64,000 nucleotides of DNA, taken from assembly GCA_041394845.1 (NCBI GenBank), contig JAWKHL010000004.1, positions 248,001-312,000 on the forward strand, given 5' to 3'. The notes beneath the pieces were generated by a model, which was not told the origin of the DNA, searched no databases, and saw only the letters and a list, made by a program, of their open reading frames with translations. A program made the translations under genes and the position numbers. The stretch is from JAHCHG01 sp041394845. Its GTDB lineage: Bacteria; Acidobacteriota; Blastocatellia; Pyrinomonadales; Pyrinomonadaceae. Shown here piece after piece: positions 8,109 through 17,800 of the stretch; the first letter of the stretch is position 1; each line of letters opens with the position of its first letter.

Positions 8109-9478
8109 TATTTTTTTTGATAGACCCCGCTGAAAGTAACGTTGACGCCGCCGCATTGGAGGTTGTCCGAGACGATCAGAAAACGCCCGAGGCGCTGCAT
8201 CCGCACCCGGCAATCGTATTCGTCCTCGCCCCCGAAATTCAACTTATCTCCTGTCGGGGCGGCCTCATCATCGAGTTCGCCGATGTGGATGTTATCGCCC
8301 GCGCCCTTCCAGAAGGCGTTTCCGGTGATTTTCAGAAAACCGCTTTTTTCGGAACTCCGGATCTCGATCGAATTTTCGGCGAAACTCCAGTTTCCGACCC
8401 AGTCGCCGAGCGCCGGTTTTGACGCCGTTTCGGTCATCGAAAGATCGTCGAGCGAGATCCACCCGACCGTTTCATTTCCCTTTTTCGGCTGATACCAACT
8501 GCAGGCGTAACCGGAGTAGGTTCCGGAAACAATCACTTCATCGCCCGGGATGACGTAACTGCGGGTTTTGCAGCGGGCGTTGCCGGGACAATCCTTCCCG
8601 TCATCGCCGTAGAAAAAAGCCTTCGCGCCCGATCCCCCGACGACCTTGGCCAGACGGAAGTTTTCGCCGTCTTTGGGAAACAGGCCGTTGCGGCACCAAT
8701 TGACCGGATTGCCGTTGGCGGCAAAGCGCAAGGGATCGAAATCGAAAACCCGGAGAACGCTTTTTAATTTGTCGAAAGGGATGACGACCTCCTGCGGGCC
8801 GTAAACATAGGCCGCCACCTGATAGGCGTCAAACTGGATCTTCAAGCCGTCTTCGCCGATGGTCCAGCTTTCAAAATTCTCGGCCTTCGGTCCCGCTCCC
8901 CGCGCCAACCATTCGTCATCGGTTTCGGTTTCCAGCTGTTTGGTCAGATCGGCGATGGCGTAATCGGAGATCACTTTCAGATAGTTCGATCCGGGCAGAA
9001 AAAGATCGGACAACTTCAGCTCTTTTCCGTTTTTCAGATCAAAATTAAAGCTGTAGCTGTAGGAATTGGGATGCGCGCCCCCGCTGTAATTCCCGTTTCC
9101 GAACCCGATGCTGATGAGGTTCGGGTTGGCCGTGGCGACCCAATAACCGGTCTCCGAGTAATTTTCCACCTCTCGCTCGCGGGCGAATTTCAGATCCTCC
9201 TCGCTCATCTCCAGCATCGATTTTCGGAACTCATCGACGTCCTTCATAACCCTGGCTTTGATCAGCTGGTTAAAACGCCCGGCGATGGCCGGGTTGAAGT
9301 TCTGAAGTTCGGGATAATCGGCCGAAATATCGTAAAGCCTTTCTTTATTCTTTTCTTTGAAGGATTTGAGAACGAGTTCGGCCCCGTCGCCGAATTCGAC
9401 GGTTTCGGTCTGAGCCGACGCGCAAACCGCCAGAGTCATCAATGCGATGACCGTCAAGATTAGTTTTCGTTTTTTCAT
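8108..9478 (-). CDS. secreted protein with DUF3298/RsiV-like domain
   Basis: 456 residues with a signal peptide (residues 1-22, ending ASAQ). Residues ~40-250 have a DUF3298-type pattern: the SGGAHPNSYSYSFNFDL stretch followed by LSDLF, and later YGPQEVVIPF. This fold also occurs in the lysozyme-binding anti-sigma RsiV and deacetylase PdaC. The C-terminal ~200 residues hold six cysteines (WCRNGLF, CPGNARCK, ACSWYQ and others) and a beta-rich domain I do not recognise. Probably periplasmic; function unknown. Its TAG stop (8108-8110) touches the terminal repeat of the MITE-like element, so the last residues may have been rewritten by that insertion. Confidence 0.75.
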   Translation of the reverse strand: MKKRKLILTVIALMTLAVCASAQTETVEFGDGAELVLKSFKEKNKERLYDISADYPELQNFNPAIAGRFNQLIKARVMKDVDEFRKSMLEMSEEDLKFAREREVENYSETGYWVATANPNLISIGFGNGNYSGGAHPNSYSYSFNFDLKNGKELKLSDLFLPGSNYLKVISDYAIADLTKQLETETDDEWLARGAGPKAENFESWTIGEDGLKIQFDAYQVAAYVYGPQEVVIPFDKLKSVLRVFDFDPLRFAANGNPVNWCRNGLFPKDGENFRLAKVVGGSGAKAFFYGDDGKDCPGNARCKTRSYVIPGDEVIVSGTYSGYACSWYQPKKGNETVGWISLDDLSMTETASKPALGDWVGNWSFAENSIEIRSSEKSGFLKITGNAFWKGAGDNIHIGELDDEAAPTGDKLNFGGEDEYDCRVRMQRLGRFLIVSDNLQCGGVNVTFSGVYQKK

Positions 9479-9529
9479 AGGTTCTCTCCGGCTTGACTGA
9501 CGGGAATTTTTTCCCGATCTTGCTTTCGT

Positions 9530-9979
9530 TCAATGATAACCCGGGGGAGGCGGAAAATTCGATTGCCAGGGCGATTCGCCGTTAAAAAACGCCCGGACCT
9601 CGGCTCGGCTAAGGATCGTTAAAGCCCAGATACCGAACACCATGCCGACCGGAAAACAGCAGGAAACGAGCGGAATGATGGCCAGAATGGCGCCGGTTTT
9701 CGAGAGCTTGTAGGATTTTCCCTTGAGCATCCGGAAGCCGCCGTAAAAAATCAACGGCGCGGCCAGCAGACCGATCAACGCGATGCCGTAACCGAAAGCA
9801 GTGCCCATGATAAAACCCAGTTTCTCCGCTTCGTTGGTCGGCAATCTCTCCTGACCGATCAACCCGGTCAGACGAAGCAGCCCGCTAAAAAGAGTAAAAA
9901 CACCGATCACCCCGTTCAAAACTCCGGTCACCATCAGACCGATCGCCGGGACTTTCACTTTTTCCAGAACATCAATCAT
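9530..9979 (-). CDS. small integral membrane protein
   Basis: 149 residues with four predicted membrane segments (about residues 10-35, 55-80, 84-95 and 96-120) and a proline-rich C-terminus (FPPPPGYH). I do not recognise a family; the layout resembles DUF4190-type small membrane proteins. The start codon overlaps the end of cinA by 8 bases, so the two are translationally coupled. Confidence 0.7.
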   Translation of the reverse strand: MIDVLEKVKVPAIGLMVTGVLNGVIGVFTLFSGLLRLTGLIGQERLPTNEAEKLGFIMGTAFGYGIALIGLLAAPLIFYGGFRMLKGKSYKLSKTGAILAIIPLVSCCFPVGMVFGIWALTILSRAEVRAFFNGESPWQSNFPPPPGYH

Positions 9980-11222
9980 TTTGCTGTTTCAAAATCCTTC
10001 TTCTTAAATAATCGAGCGCCGCCTGACTGGAGCGCCAGCGGATCAGATAGCGGTCGCCGGGCAAAACCATCCTCAGCGACCTCACCTCGTTCCGGTCGGC
10101 GTAACCGATAAAAACGGTTCCGACCGGTTTTTCCTCGGTCCCGCCCGACGGCCCGGCGATTCCGGTAACCGAAATGGCGTAATCCGTTCCGGCCCGCTCC
10201 ATCATTCCGCGCGCCATGGCCTCGCAAACCTGCGCGCTGACGGCGCCGTGTTCGTCGATCGCCTCTTCTGGAACGCCCAGAGTTCTGATTTTTGCATCGT
10301 TGGCGTAGGAAATCACGCCTTCGATAAAATACCCGGACGAACCCGGAACGTTGGTCAGCCGTTCGCCGATCAGACCGCCGGTACAGCTTTCGGCGACCGA
10401 GAGGGTTTTGCCCGATTCGCTCAAAAGACGGCCGACAACCTCTTCCATCGCCTCGCCCTCGGTCGAAAAAACCGCCAGACCGAGCGCTTCGACGATCCGG
10501 TCGGCGATCTCCCGATTGATCCGGTCGGCCTCTTCGGCGGTGCGCCCCTGCGCCGTCAGATGAACCTCGACCTCGCTTTTGTTGAAAAGAATTCCGGTCT
10601 GAACCTCCTTGTAGGCGGAATAGATCGGCGCGATGGCTTCGTCGATGGCCGATTCGCCCATCCCCGAAACTTTCAAAATGCGTTTGCGGAAAACCACTTC
10701 GCCGGCCATTTCGGAAAGTTCCGGCAGAACGTGATCGGAGAACATCGGTTTCAGTTCGCGCGGCGGTCCAGGCAAAACGACCAGAAAGTTTCCGCCCAAT
10801 CCGACCAGCATCCCCGAAGCCGAACCGTTCGGATTTGGCAGAATTTTTGCGCCTTCGATGACGTAGGCCTGCCGTTTGTTGATCTCCGGCATCTCGCGCC
10901 CCCAGCGGCGAAAGCGTTCCCGCAGATCGGCCTCCAACTCCGGGTGAAAGACGAGTTGGCGTTCGATCGCCCGGGCCGAGATCTGGCGCGTGATGTCGTC
11001 TTCGGTCGGCCCCAGACCGCCGGTCGTAATGACCACGTCGGATCTTTTGACGGCGTCTTTGATGGCCTCTTCGAGCCGCATCGAATCGTCCCCGACGACC
11101 GTCTTGAGTTTGACATCAATGCCCAGTTCGTTGAGCTTTTCGGTCAGCCAGAGACTGTTGGTGTCGGTTTTGTTCGGGGTTAAAAGTTCGGAACCGATGG
11201 CGATAATTTCAGCTGAAAGCAT
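9972..11222 (-). CDS. cinA: CinA: NMN amidohydrolase-like competence/damage-inducible protein
   Basis: 416 residues, full length. The N-terminal molybdopterin-binding-like (COG1058) domain begins AEIIAIGSELLTPNKTDTNS and includes TTGGLGPTEDD. The C-terminal PncC domain has the SVAESCTGGLIGERLT motif and the VTGIAGPSGGTEEKPVGTV signature. The family deamidates nicotinamide mononucleotide in NAD recycling, and the N-terminal domain has ADP-ribose pyrophosphatase activity. Distal to it in the same operon is the small membrane protein at 9530. A GGATTTT heptamer array lies directly upstream of the start. Confidence 0.95.
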   Translation of the reverse strand: MLSAEIIAIGSELLTPNKTDTNSLWLTEKLNELGIDVKLKTVVGDDSMRLEEAIKDAVKRSDVVITTGGLGPTEDDITRQISARAIERQLVFHPELEADLRERFRRWGREMPEINKRQAYVIEGAKILPNPNGSASGMLVGLGGNFLVVLPGPPRELKPMFSDHVLPELSEMAGEVVFRKRILKVSGMGESAIDEAIAPIYSAYKEVQTGILFNKSEVEVHLTAQGRTAEEADRINREIADRIVEALGLAVFSTEGEAMEEVVGRLLSESGKTLSVAESCTGGLIGERLTNVPGSSGYFIEGVISYANDAKIRTLGVPEEAIDEHGAVSAQVCEAMARGMMERAGTDYAISVTGIAGPSGGTEEKPVGTVFIGYADRNEVRSLRMVLPGDRYLIRWRSSQAALDYLRRRILKQQND

Positions 11223-11223
11223 T

Positions 11224-11262
11224 TCGATTTTGGATTTCGGATTTTGGATTTCGGATTTAGCG
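11224..11262. repeat. GGATTTT/GGATTTC heptamer array
   Basis: About five consecutive 7-base units (CGATTTT GGATTTC GGATTTT GGATTTC GGATTTA) occupy the leader just upstream of the cinA start codon. No Shine-Dalgarno sequence remains there. Confidence 0.75.
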
Positions 11263-11376
11263 AGATCAAGTTTTGCCCGCTAAATGATTTAAAGACAAAT
11301 TTACCCCGACGGACGGAAAAATGCCAACCCCGAATCAGAGGTCCGTTTTTTTTTCCAGCCGCTCACTGCTTATCGC

Positions 11377-12294
11377 TCACTGAATGTTCTTGTCGTAGAT
11401 GTCGTGAAGCACCTCGGAGATCGGCTTGCGGTCGCCGAACGGATCGTCGTCCGAAGACTCTTTTCTCGTTCTTCTCGAACGGGTTTTCCCTCTGGTTCTG
11501 GAAGAAGAGCTGGTCTCTCCGGTTTGATCGGCGGCGAACAGGGACTTGCCGTTCCGGTTGTAATTTTCGGAGGAGTATTCTTCAGGGGTTTGGGTCTGGC
11601 CGGTTTCGGCCCTCGGTTTTTCCCCGTCGGCCGACTCGTGCAGTTCGAACGGATGATTCATCTGTTCTTTGAGAAGTTCGCGTTTTTTCCGGTTGATCTT
11701 GTCGAGTTCGACGCGGCTTTCTTCCAGAAGGGTCTTTCCCCGGTTGCGACGGGCGCGTTCAAGGGCGCGGACGGCGGCCGAGGTCTGCGGAGCTTCGGCC
11801 GGTTCGCGTTCGATCTTTCTCAGCCATTTGACGTAATTGCGCAGGTCGGGCGAGGGATAAACGTAGGTTGCCTCGTCGGCGTTTTCGTTTTCGACGACGT
11901 AGGACAGGTGATTGACCGCCGATTTGTGATCGCCGATCTTGTTGTAAAGCGCGCCGAGGGTGAAATAAACCAGCGGAGGAGCGCCGTTCATGGTCTGCAA
12001 AATGCGTTCGCCCCGGGCGACCACCTCCTGCACCTCGAAACCGAACCAACGCCGCTCGTCATCGCGCAGGATCTCGTTGGCGGCCAGATAAAATTCAAAA
12101 ATTTCCCGCGTTTCATTGCGCGAAGGCTGCGAGAAAGTCTTCCATAGGAAATAGGCGAAAAGTCCGAAGAAAAATATTACAAACACGGGAAAACCGGCGA
12201 CGAAAAGCATCGTCGCAATCAAACCGAAAGCCAACGCGTAATGCGTGTTCTCTTTGAGAGTATCGGGAACCTTTTTTTGAATTTTGTCGCTCAC
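11377..12294 (-). CDS. membrane-anchored TPR-like protein of unknown function
   Basis: 305 residues. Two adjacent membrane segments lie at residues ~18-50 (FGLIATMLFVAGF, then FFFGLFAYFLW). A helical region follows with one tetratricopeptide-like repeat (VYFTLGALYNKIGDHKSAV). The tail from residue ~190 is low-complexity, charged and Ser/Arg-rich, with no recognisable fold except a conserved-looking end (DPFGDRKPISEVLHDIYDKN). It probably scaffolds other proteins at the inner membrane face; no function assigned. It lies downstream of fur and the ferredoxin gene on the same strand. Confidence 0.7.
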   Translation of the reverse strand: MSDKIQKKVPDTLKENTHYALAFGLIATMLFVAGFPVFVIFFFGLFAYFLWKTFSQPSRNETREIFEFYLAANEILRDDERRWFGFEVQEVVARGERILQTMNGAPPLVYFTLGALYNKIGDHKSAVNHLSYVVENENADEATYVYPSPDLRNYVKWLRKIEREPAEAPQTSAAVRALERARRNRGKTLLEESRVELDKINRKKRELLKEQMNHPFELHESADGEKPRAETGQTQTPEEYSSENYNRNGKSLFAADQTGETSSSSRTRGKTRSRRTRKESSDDDPFGDRKPISEVLHDIYDKNIQ

Positions 12295-12418
12295 ACTTTA
12301 TCAAAGTCCGAACGGATCGTTTTTTTTCAGATGAAAACGCGGACACCGCCGGTTTTTACAAACCCCGAAGTCCGACCCGACCTCTGAACGGGGAAAAACT
12401 CTCCGAACTCTTCAAGTC

Positions 12419-13129
12419 TCACTCCTCTTCACCCTCTTTCGAGGCCTTTTTATCCGAAGCCTTTTTCGTCTGTTCCGCAGTTTTCTTGGATGAGGATCTG
12501 GATGTTTTGGCTTTCGGAGATTTTTTCTCGGTTTTTCCGGTTTCTTCCTTTTTGCCGTTCTTCTCTTCAGCCTTCTCCTCCTCCGGTTGATGCTCGTCGG
12601 GCCGTTTGGCTTTTTTGGCGTCATCTTCGAGTTTGAGCCCCATCTCCGCCATCACGCCCATGGCCATATCCACGATCTTAAAGGGCGAATTGATGACGAA
12701 GGAAAACGTTTCGCTGAGAGCCATCGCTTCCAGTTCGACCAGCGAAGCGATCTTTTTTTCCAGGGGCATTTCGGCAAATTCTTTGCGAAACTCCTCGTTT
12801 TTCTCCTCGGCTTCGGGCTTTTCCTCTACCTTTTTCTCTTTTGTCATAATCACTACTTCTCCTGATTTTTCTATTTTCGCCTGACAGGCCAGACGCTCTC
12901 CTTTCTTACGCCGATCTTCGGTTAAATGTTCAGTCTCGGCTTTGGTTGTTTCCGACAAAAGATTTCCGCCCTTTTTGATCGTCACCGCGCACGAATCGCA
13001 CTCGCCGTGCCGTCCGCAATCGGCGTCGATCTCGATGCCGAGCCGCCCGGCCGCATCAATCACATAGGTTCCGACGGCCACCACGCCGTCCCGTTCTTCC
13101 CGCTCGAAAATTACATCAGCTTCTGCCAT
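12419..13129 (-). CDS. [2Fe-2S] ferredoxin with a long charged C-terminal extension
   Basis: 236 residues. The first ~95 form a plant-type/adrenodoxin-like ferredoxin: DADCGRHGECDSCAV gives Cys-x5-Cys-x2-Cys, and RLACQAKI supplies the fourth ligand. A helical segment (residues ~115-165, ASLVELEAMALSETFSFV) follows, then a ~70-residue Lys/Glu/Ser/Pro low-complexity tail. The ferredoxin passes single electrons; the tail is unusual and may bind nucleic acid or a partner. It sits 39 bases downstream of fur, so iron-linked regulation is plausible. Confidence 0.85.
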   Translation of the reverse strand: MAEADVIFEREERDGVVAVGTYVIDAAGRLGIEIDADCGRHGECDSCAVTIKKGGNLLSETTKAETEHLTEDRRKKGERLACQAKIEKSGEVVIMTKEKKVEEKPEAEEKNEEFRKEFAEMPLEKKIASLVELEAMALSETFSFVINSPFKIVDMAMGVMAEMGLKLEDDAKKAKRPDEHQPEEEKAEEKNGKKEETGKTEKKSPKAKTSRSSSKKTAEQTKKASDKKASKEGEEE

Positions 13130-13168
13130 AAATAGACGATAAAAATAAATTCCCTTATAAATAAAATT

Positions 13169-13690
13169 TCAGTTGGTAACCATCGATTTCACCCGCACCC
13201 GCGGTTGGGCGCCGGATGCCGCACTTTGCAGATCCTTTTCCTTGGCCTGGCATTCGGCACAGATCCCGAGAAGCCGCATCGAATGATGGGTCGCCTTAAA
13301 ACCGAACTTTTCCGCCATCTGATCCTGCAATTCCTCGATCTCAGCCGAAAAGAACTCGATCACCTTGCCGCACTCGGTGCAGATCATATGATCGTGATGC
13401 TGATGATTGTAATGGTGTTCGTAATAGGTCTTGCCGTCGCCGAAGCGAACTTCGCGGGCCAGCCCGGCCTCGGTCAAAAGTTTGAGCGTCCGGTAAACGG
13501 TCGTATGACCGACGCTCGGATCTTCTTTCTGCACCAACCAGTAGAGGTCCTCGCTCGAAAGATGCTCCTCGGTCTTCAAAAAAATCTCCAGAATCAGATC
13601 TCTCTGTGCGGTTCTCCGTAAGCCCGATTTTTGGATATGTTCCAAGAATACCTGCTTTTCCTTTTCAAATTTTCCCTTTTTTCCCGCCAT
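13169..13690 (-). CDS. fur: Fur-family ferric uptake regulator
   Basis: 173 residues. A winged-helix DNA-binding domain (RTAQRDLILEIFLKTEEHLSSEDLY, then TVYRTLKLLTEAGL) precedes a dimerisation domain with the His-rich metal site (EHHYNHQHHDHM) and two zinc-binding CxxC pairs (CTECG and CAEC). The ~25-residue tail beyond the second CxxC is not conserved. It would repress iron-responsive genes when metal-loaded. First gene of a probable operon with the ferredoxin; a PerR- or Zur-like role cannot be excluded. Confidence 0.93.
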   Translation of the reverse strand: MAGKKGKFEKEKQVFLEHIQKSGLRRTAQRDLILEIFLKTEEHLSSEDLYWLVQKEDPSVGHTTVYRTLKLLTEAGLAREVRFGDGKTYYEHHYNHQHHDHMICTECGKVIEFFSAEIEELQDQMAEKFGFKATHHSMRLLGICAECQAKEKDLQSAASGAQPRVRVKSMVTN

Positions 13691-13746
13691 AATATCTGAA
13701 TTTCAAATTGCGCCAAAAGATCGCGAAATTCTCGTTTAAAACAATT

Positions 13747-14634
13747 CTAACATCTGAGATTCTTTTTCGCTAACGATATTTTTTTTCGCAGTTTTTCCAG
13801 CTTTTCCCGATCGGCATTTTGCTCTTCGGCCAGATGCAGGGAACGTTCTCCAAGTTGCAAATAGATTGCCAGGATCTCCGGCGAACCGAGCTTTTCGATG
13901 GCCGCCAGATGGCGCTCGAAGGTATCGACATCGGCCCGCGCAAAGGTTCCGGTCAGAGCCTGGGCCGGGGTTTGCCGGTTGAGGTTTTCGACCGTGCTTT
14001 CTATCAGAGGAAGAAGTATCCGGCGGGCGTCCGCCTCCGTCAGCCCGCAATCGGAGAGCATTTCGACCGAGATGTCGATCAGCGCCACCAGATGTCCGCA
14101 GGCGGCGACGGCCGAAGCGTGATACAGCGCCTTGGATCCGGTTTCGATGGAAAATGGTCGCCCGCCGAGATCGGCCACCAGTTTTTCGGCGATCGCGGTC
14201 GCTTTTTCCGAAGCCGCCTCGATGCAAAAAAAAGCGCCGGGAAAACGCCCCGCACCGAGCGCCGGGTCGCTGACCGAAACCAGCGGGTGGATCGAACCGG
14301 TCGGACAGCCCTTGTCCCGTAACGGCTTCAAGATCTCAGACGAAAGCGAACCGCTGGTGTGATAGACGACCGGCCGGTGGTTGAGTTTTTCCGCCAGATC
14401 GCCGGCCGCTCCCGAAATCTCCCCGTCCTGCGTCGTGATGAAAACGACTTCAGAAGAGATCTTGCCCGCATCTTCCGGCGACAAAATGGCCGGCGGCGGA
14501 GAGATCAGCGGTTCGATCCAACGGGCCGTCCGTCGATCTCTGGCGACAAGATTTTCGACCGCGTATCCTTTTTTGGAAAAAGCCAGCGCCAGCGCTCCCC
14601 CGAGCCGTCCGATGCCGATGATGGAAATTCTCAT
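13747..14634 (-). CDS. Rossmann-like plus DUF2520 domain protein
   Basis: 295 residues. The N-terminal dinucleotide-binding motif is ISIIGIGRLGGALALAF (GxGxxG), and the first ~130 residues are a Rossmann fold with YHTSGSLSSEIL. The C-terminal DUF2520 helical domain includes ALYHASAVAACGHLVALI, similar to the dimerisation domains of ketopantoate and F420-dependent NADP reductases. Probably an NAD(P)-binding oxidoreductase; substrate unknown. It lies 56 bases upstream of fur on the same strand. Confidence 0.85.
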   Translation of the reverse strand: MRISIIGIGRLGGALALAFSKKGYAVENLVARDRRTARWIEPLISPPPAILSPEDAGKISSEVVFITTQDGEISGAAGDLAEKLNHRPVVYHTSGSLSSEILKPLRDKGCPTGSIHPLVSVSDPALGAGRFPGAFFCIEAASEKATAIAEKLVADLGGRPFSIETGSKALYHASAVAACGHLVALIDISVEMLSDCGLTEADARRILLPLIESTVENLNRQTPAQALTGTFARADVDTFERHLAAIEKLGSPEILAIYLQLGERSLHLAEEQNADREKLEKLRKKISLAKKNLRC

Positions 14635-14838
14635 TTTCTCTCGTCCCGTTTGTCCGGATAAAAAAATTCTAACTCAAATTAGACCGGGACGGAAAAAATC
14701 AAAAATGAAAAAACCGGCGAAGCGATTTGAACAAACCGGTCCCTAATTGAACAAATTTTGTTTTTATTGTTCTTATGAATTCTTGTAAATAATTTCGTCA
14801 AAGCCCTGAAATAAAACCGGGTGGGTTTCAGATTCGCG

Positions 14839-17800
14839 CTAATTCAACTCCGACAACAGATCGGCCGTTTCGAGGATTTCTTCGCTTTCGGCAAATCCCG
14901 TTTTTTGAGGCGCGGGCTCCGATAAAGGCTCGAAGATCTTCTGCAAAATTATCAGTTCCTCGGTCGTCAGCAGGGGAATCTCCTGCCCCGACCTTAAAAC
15001 ATCGACCAGATGCTTAACCGAATCGGCAAAATCTCCTTCCCGGTCGCGTTGACCGAATTTTTCGATCAGGGGGATCAACCTGGCGCTCTCGGAGTTCAGG
15101 ATCCGGCGGTAACTGGATCGTCCTTCCGTGACCTTCTCCTCAAGGATCTCGGGCAGTTTGTCCCATTCCGAGATCTGGGTCAGATTAAACGAGCAGGCGC
15201 AGAAGGGATGCGTCTGAAGCATCTGACGGACGTCGAAACGGCAGTTCAGTTCGTTGAACTGACGGCACACCCGGGTCGCCTCCTTCCAGTGAGCGGGCGG
15301 AAAGATCGGCAGGGCCGAGAGATTTTCGAACTCCCACCATTCGTCGCCGTGGCGGATCTCGTCGAATTTCTCCTGCAGGAGATGCGATTTCATCACGGCG
15401 TCGTGCTGGGAGGCGAAATGCTCGGTGAACTGTTCGAGGAAGTTCTTCCACAATTCGTGCATCTCGCCGGCCAGATCGGCGCTCGGCTCGAAATAGATCT
15501 CGTCGATCACCCTGAGAAGCCGGTCGCGCAAGGCCTCGATCCTTTTATCCTCGGTCGTGTCGCAGACGGCCAGATAGTCCCAGATCTCCCGCCGCTGGTC
15601 GGCGCTGTTGATGAAATCTTCCAGAACGACCAGGTCTTTGGTGCAGGCGAAAAAGACCTCTTCGGAATCGGAAAAAGCGTCGGCGATCCGGTACAATCCC
15701 TCTTCCAGAGAAATGGAATTGTCCAGAACTTCCGCCACCGTGGCGGCAACGGCCCCGAAGGTTTTCTGGGAATTCATCGAACAACGCCAAATCTTGGTGT
15801 TGAGAATCTCATCGGGCAACTCATTGAACCGGCGCAACACGGCGGCGCTTTCCCAATCGCCCATCCATCTCTCGAAGGCGGCGCGGATGGCCACCTGATC
15901 CGACGGCAGATCGATCGTCTGAAAGTCCTCGGCTCCGGTCAGAAGCTGGGCCCAGGTGGTCAGCCGCTTGCTGCCGTAGGTGTGGCCGGTCGGTTTGGCG
16001 ATGCCGACGATGTCATCCCAGATGATCTTCAGATCGAGAGATCGGCGGTTGATCCGGTCGCCTTTGGAAGTGACGAATTCGACCTGCCGCTGGGCGACCA
16101 GCGAAGTCAGGATCAGATGCTGGGATTCGCGCATCAGACCGAACGGCGACTGTTTGAGCTGATGGTTGATCTGTTTGAGCGAAACCGTGTCCTGCCCCTC
16201 AGGCAGATTGTTGACCAGCGAGAGGACCTCCTGAGCCAGCGGCAGATTGACGATGTTCTCCTCGGTTTCGAGGACGTGTGCCTCGCCGCGCAACGCAACC
16301 AGACCGAGCGGCAGAGCGAAGGTCTGGGAAAGCCTCTGAACCTCGGATGAGGTTTGCCGCGCCCCGCTGAAAAAGTCGTTGACCAGCGCCGAAACCTCGG
16401 TCATTCCCAACGGTTCGGCGAAGAACGGATGGTTCGGATAACGCACCTCGAAGAGCGGTTCGATCATCTTCGAAAGCATCTCCGATAAACTCATGGCCGT
16501 TCGGGCTTCTTCCGTGATCGGATATTCGGCTCCGTCGATGATGAATTTGGCGTCCTGAAAAAAGATCCGCATCCAGATCTTCTCGACCGAAACGGTGTGG
16601 GCGTGTCCGGCAACCTGCCATTGCTCGCCGTATTCTTCGCGCAGTTTGGCGTTTGTCAGCAAAACGAAATAGCGCAGAATGGTCTCGGCCTCATCCTTTT
16701 TGAGCGGCGCCGGCTGCCAGAAAGCCTTCGGCACTTCGCCGCCCGCCACCTCAGCGATCGGCAGATGCGACGGAGTTACGACGACCTCCCAATCGTAAAG
16801 ATCGGAATTGGCCGGCGCGACCGGGGATTCGCCGGGTTGGCTCTGCTCCAAAGCCCAGTTGATCCGTCCGCGACGGATGCCGCCGCGCCAGATCACCTGG
16901 CAATCGACCAGATCCGCCTTTTGCCCCTCGGTCTCATTCGGCAAAAGCCATTCGGGGAATTTGTCGCGGGCCACACGCCGCAGAAGTTTGGGTATCACGC
17001 CGCCGGAAACGCTTTTGATGGCTTCGCTCAGCGCGTTATTGAGATTTTCCTTGCTGGACACCTTGAGACTGTAACGGGTCTCTCTGTCCTCTTCGACCCG
17101 CCGTTCGATGTTCTCGGGGAAAGCCGCCACGAACGTCTCGAGCAGGTCTTCGACCTCTTTGTTCGATTTCGACGGATCGTTTTCGTCGAAGATGAGCATC
17201 GCCGCGCTGATCTCTCCGACGGTCGTCCCGTAGCCGTCGAGCGATAGGAGAAGAAGTCCTTTGAGAATCAGTTTGGCCTGCATCCGGTGCATCACCGGAA
17301 TATGCGAAACGACTTCCGTATTCAACTGATCGTAGGTGGCAAAAGCCTCATTGAGGTCGGTGACCTTGCGCAGAGTGTTTTCGACGCTGTCGAAAACCTC
17401 GTCCAGAGCGATCAATGAGTTGGCCGGCCGCCCCATGATCTTCCGGCCCGCGTCGGCGCTGAAACTGAGCAGAGCGAAGTCCTGCGCGTAAAGACGGACG
17501 AAGGGAGCGATCTCCAGGATCATCGGGTGCAGCGGATAAAGCGACACGAACCTCTGCTCGCTCCAGCGAAAACTCGGCAAAGTCGAGCGAAAGTCGTTGT
17601 AGATGTCGTGGAGAAGCGGCAATGTCTGGCGATGTTTCGGAAAAATGTAGTTGTTGACGATCCGGTAAAGATGCTCCTGATCGAGAAAATCGATCATGTA
17701 GGTCTGGGTGATGGCGGCGTTGGCCCCGTCGGCCCCCGAGATGTCGTCGTCGAGAGCCACGGCGACGAACATATTCAGGTGCTTGGCGATCTCGGCGATC

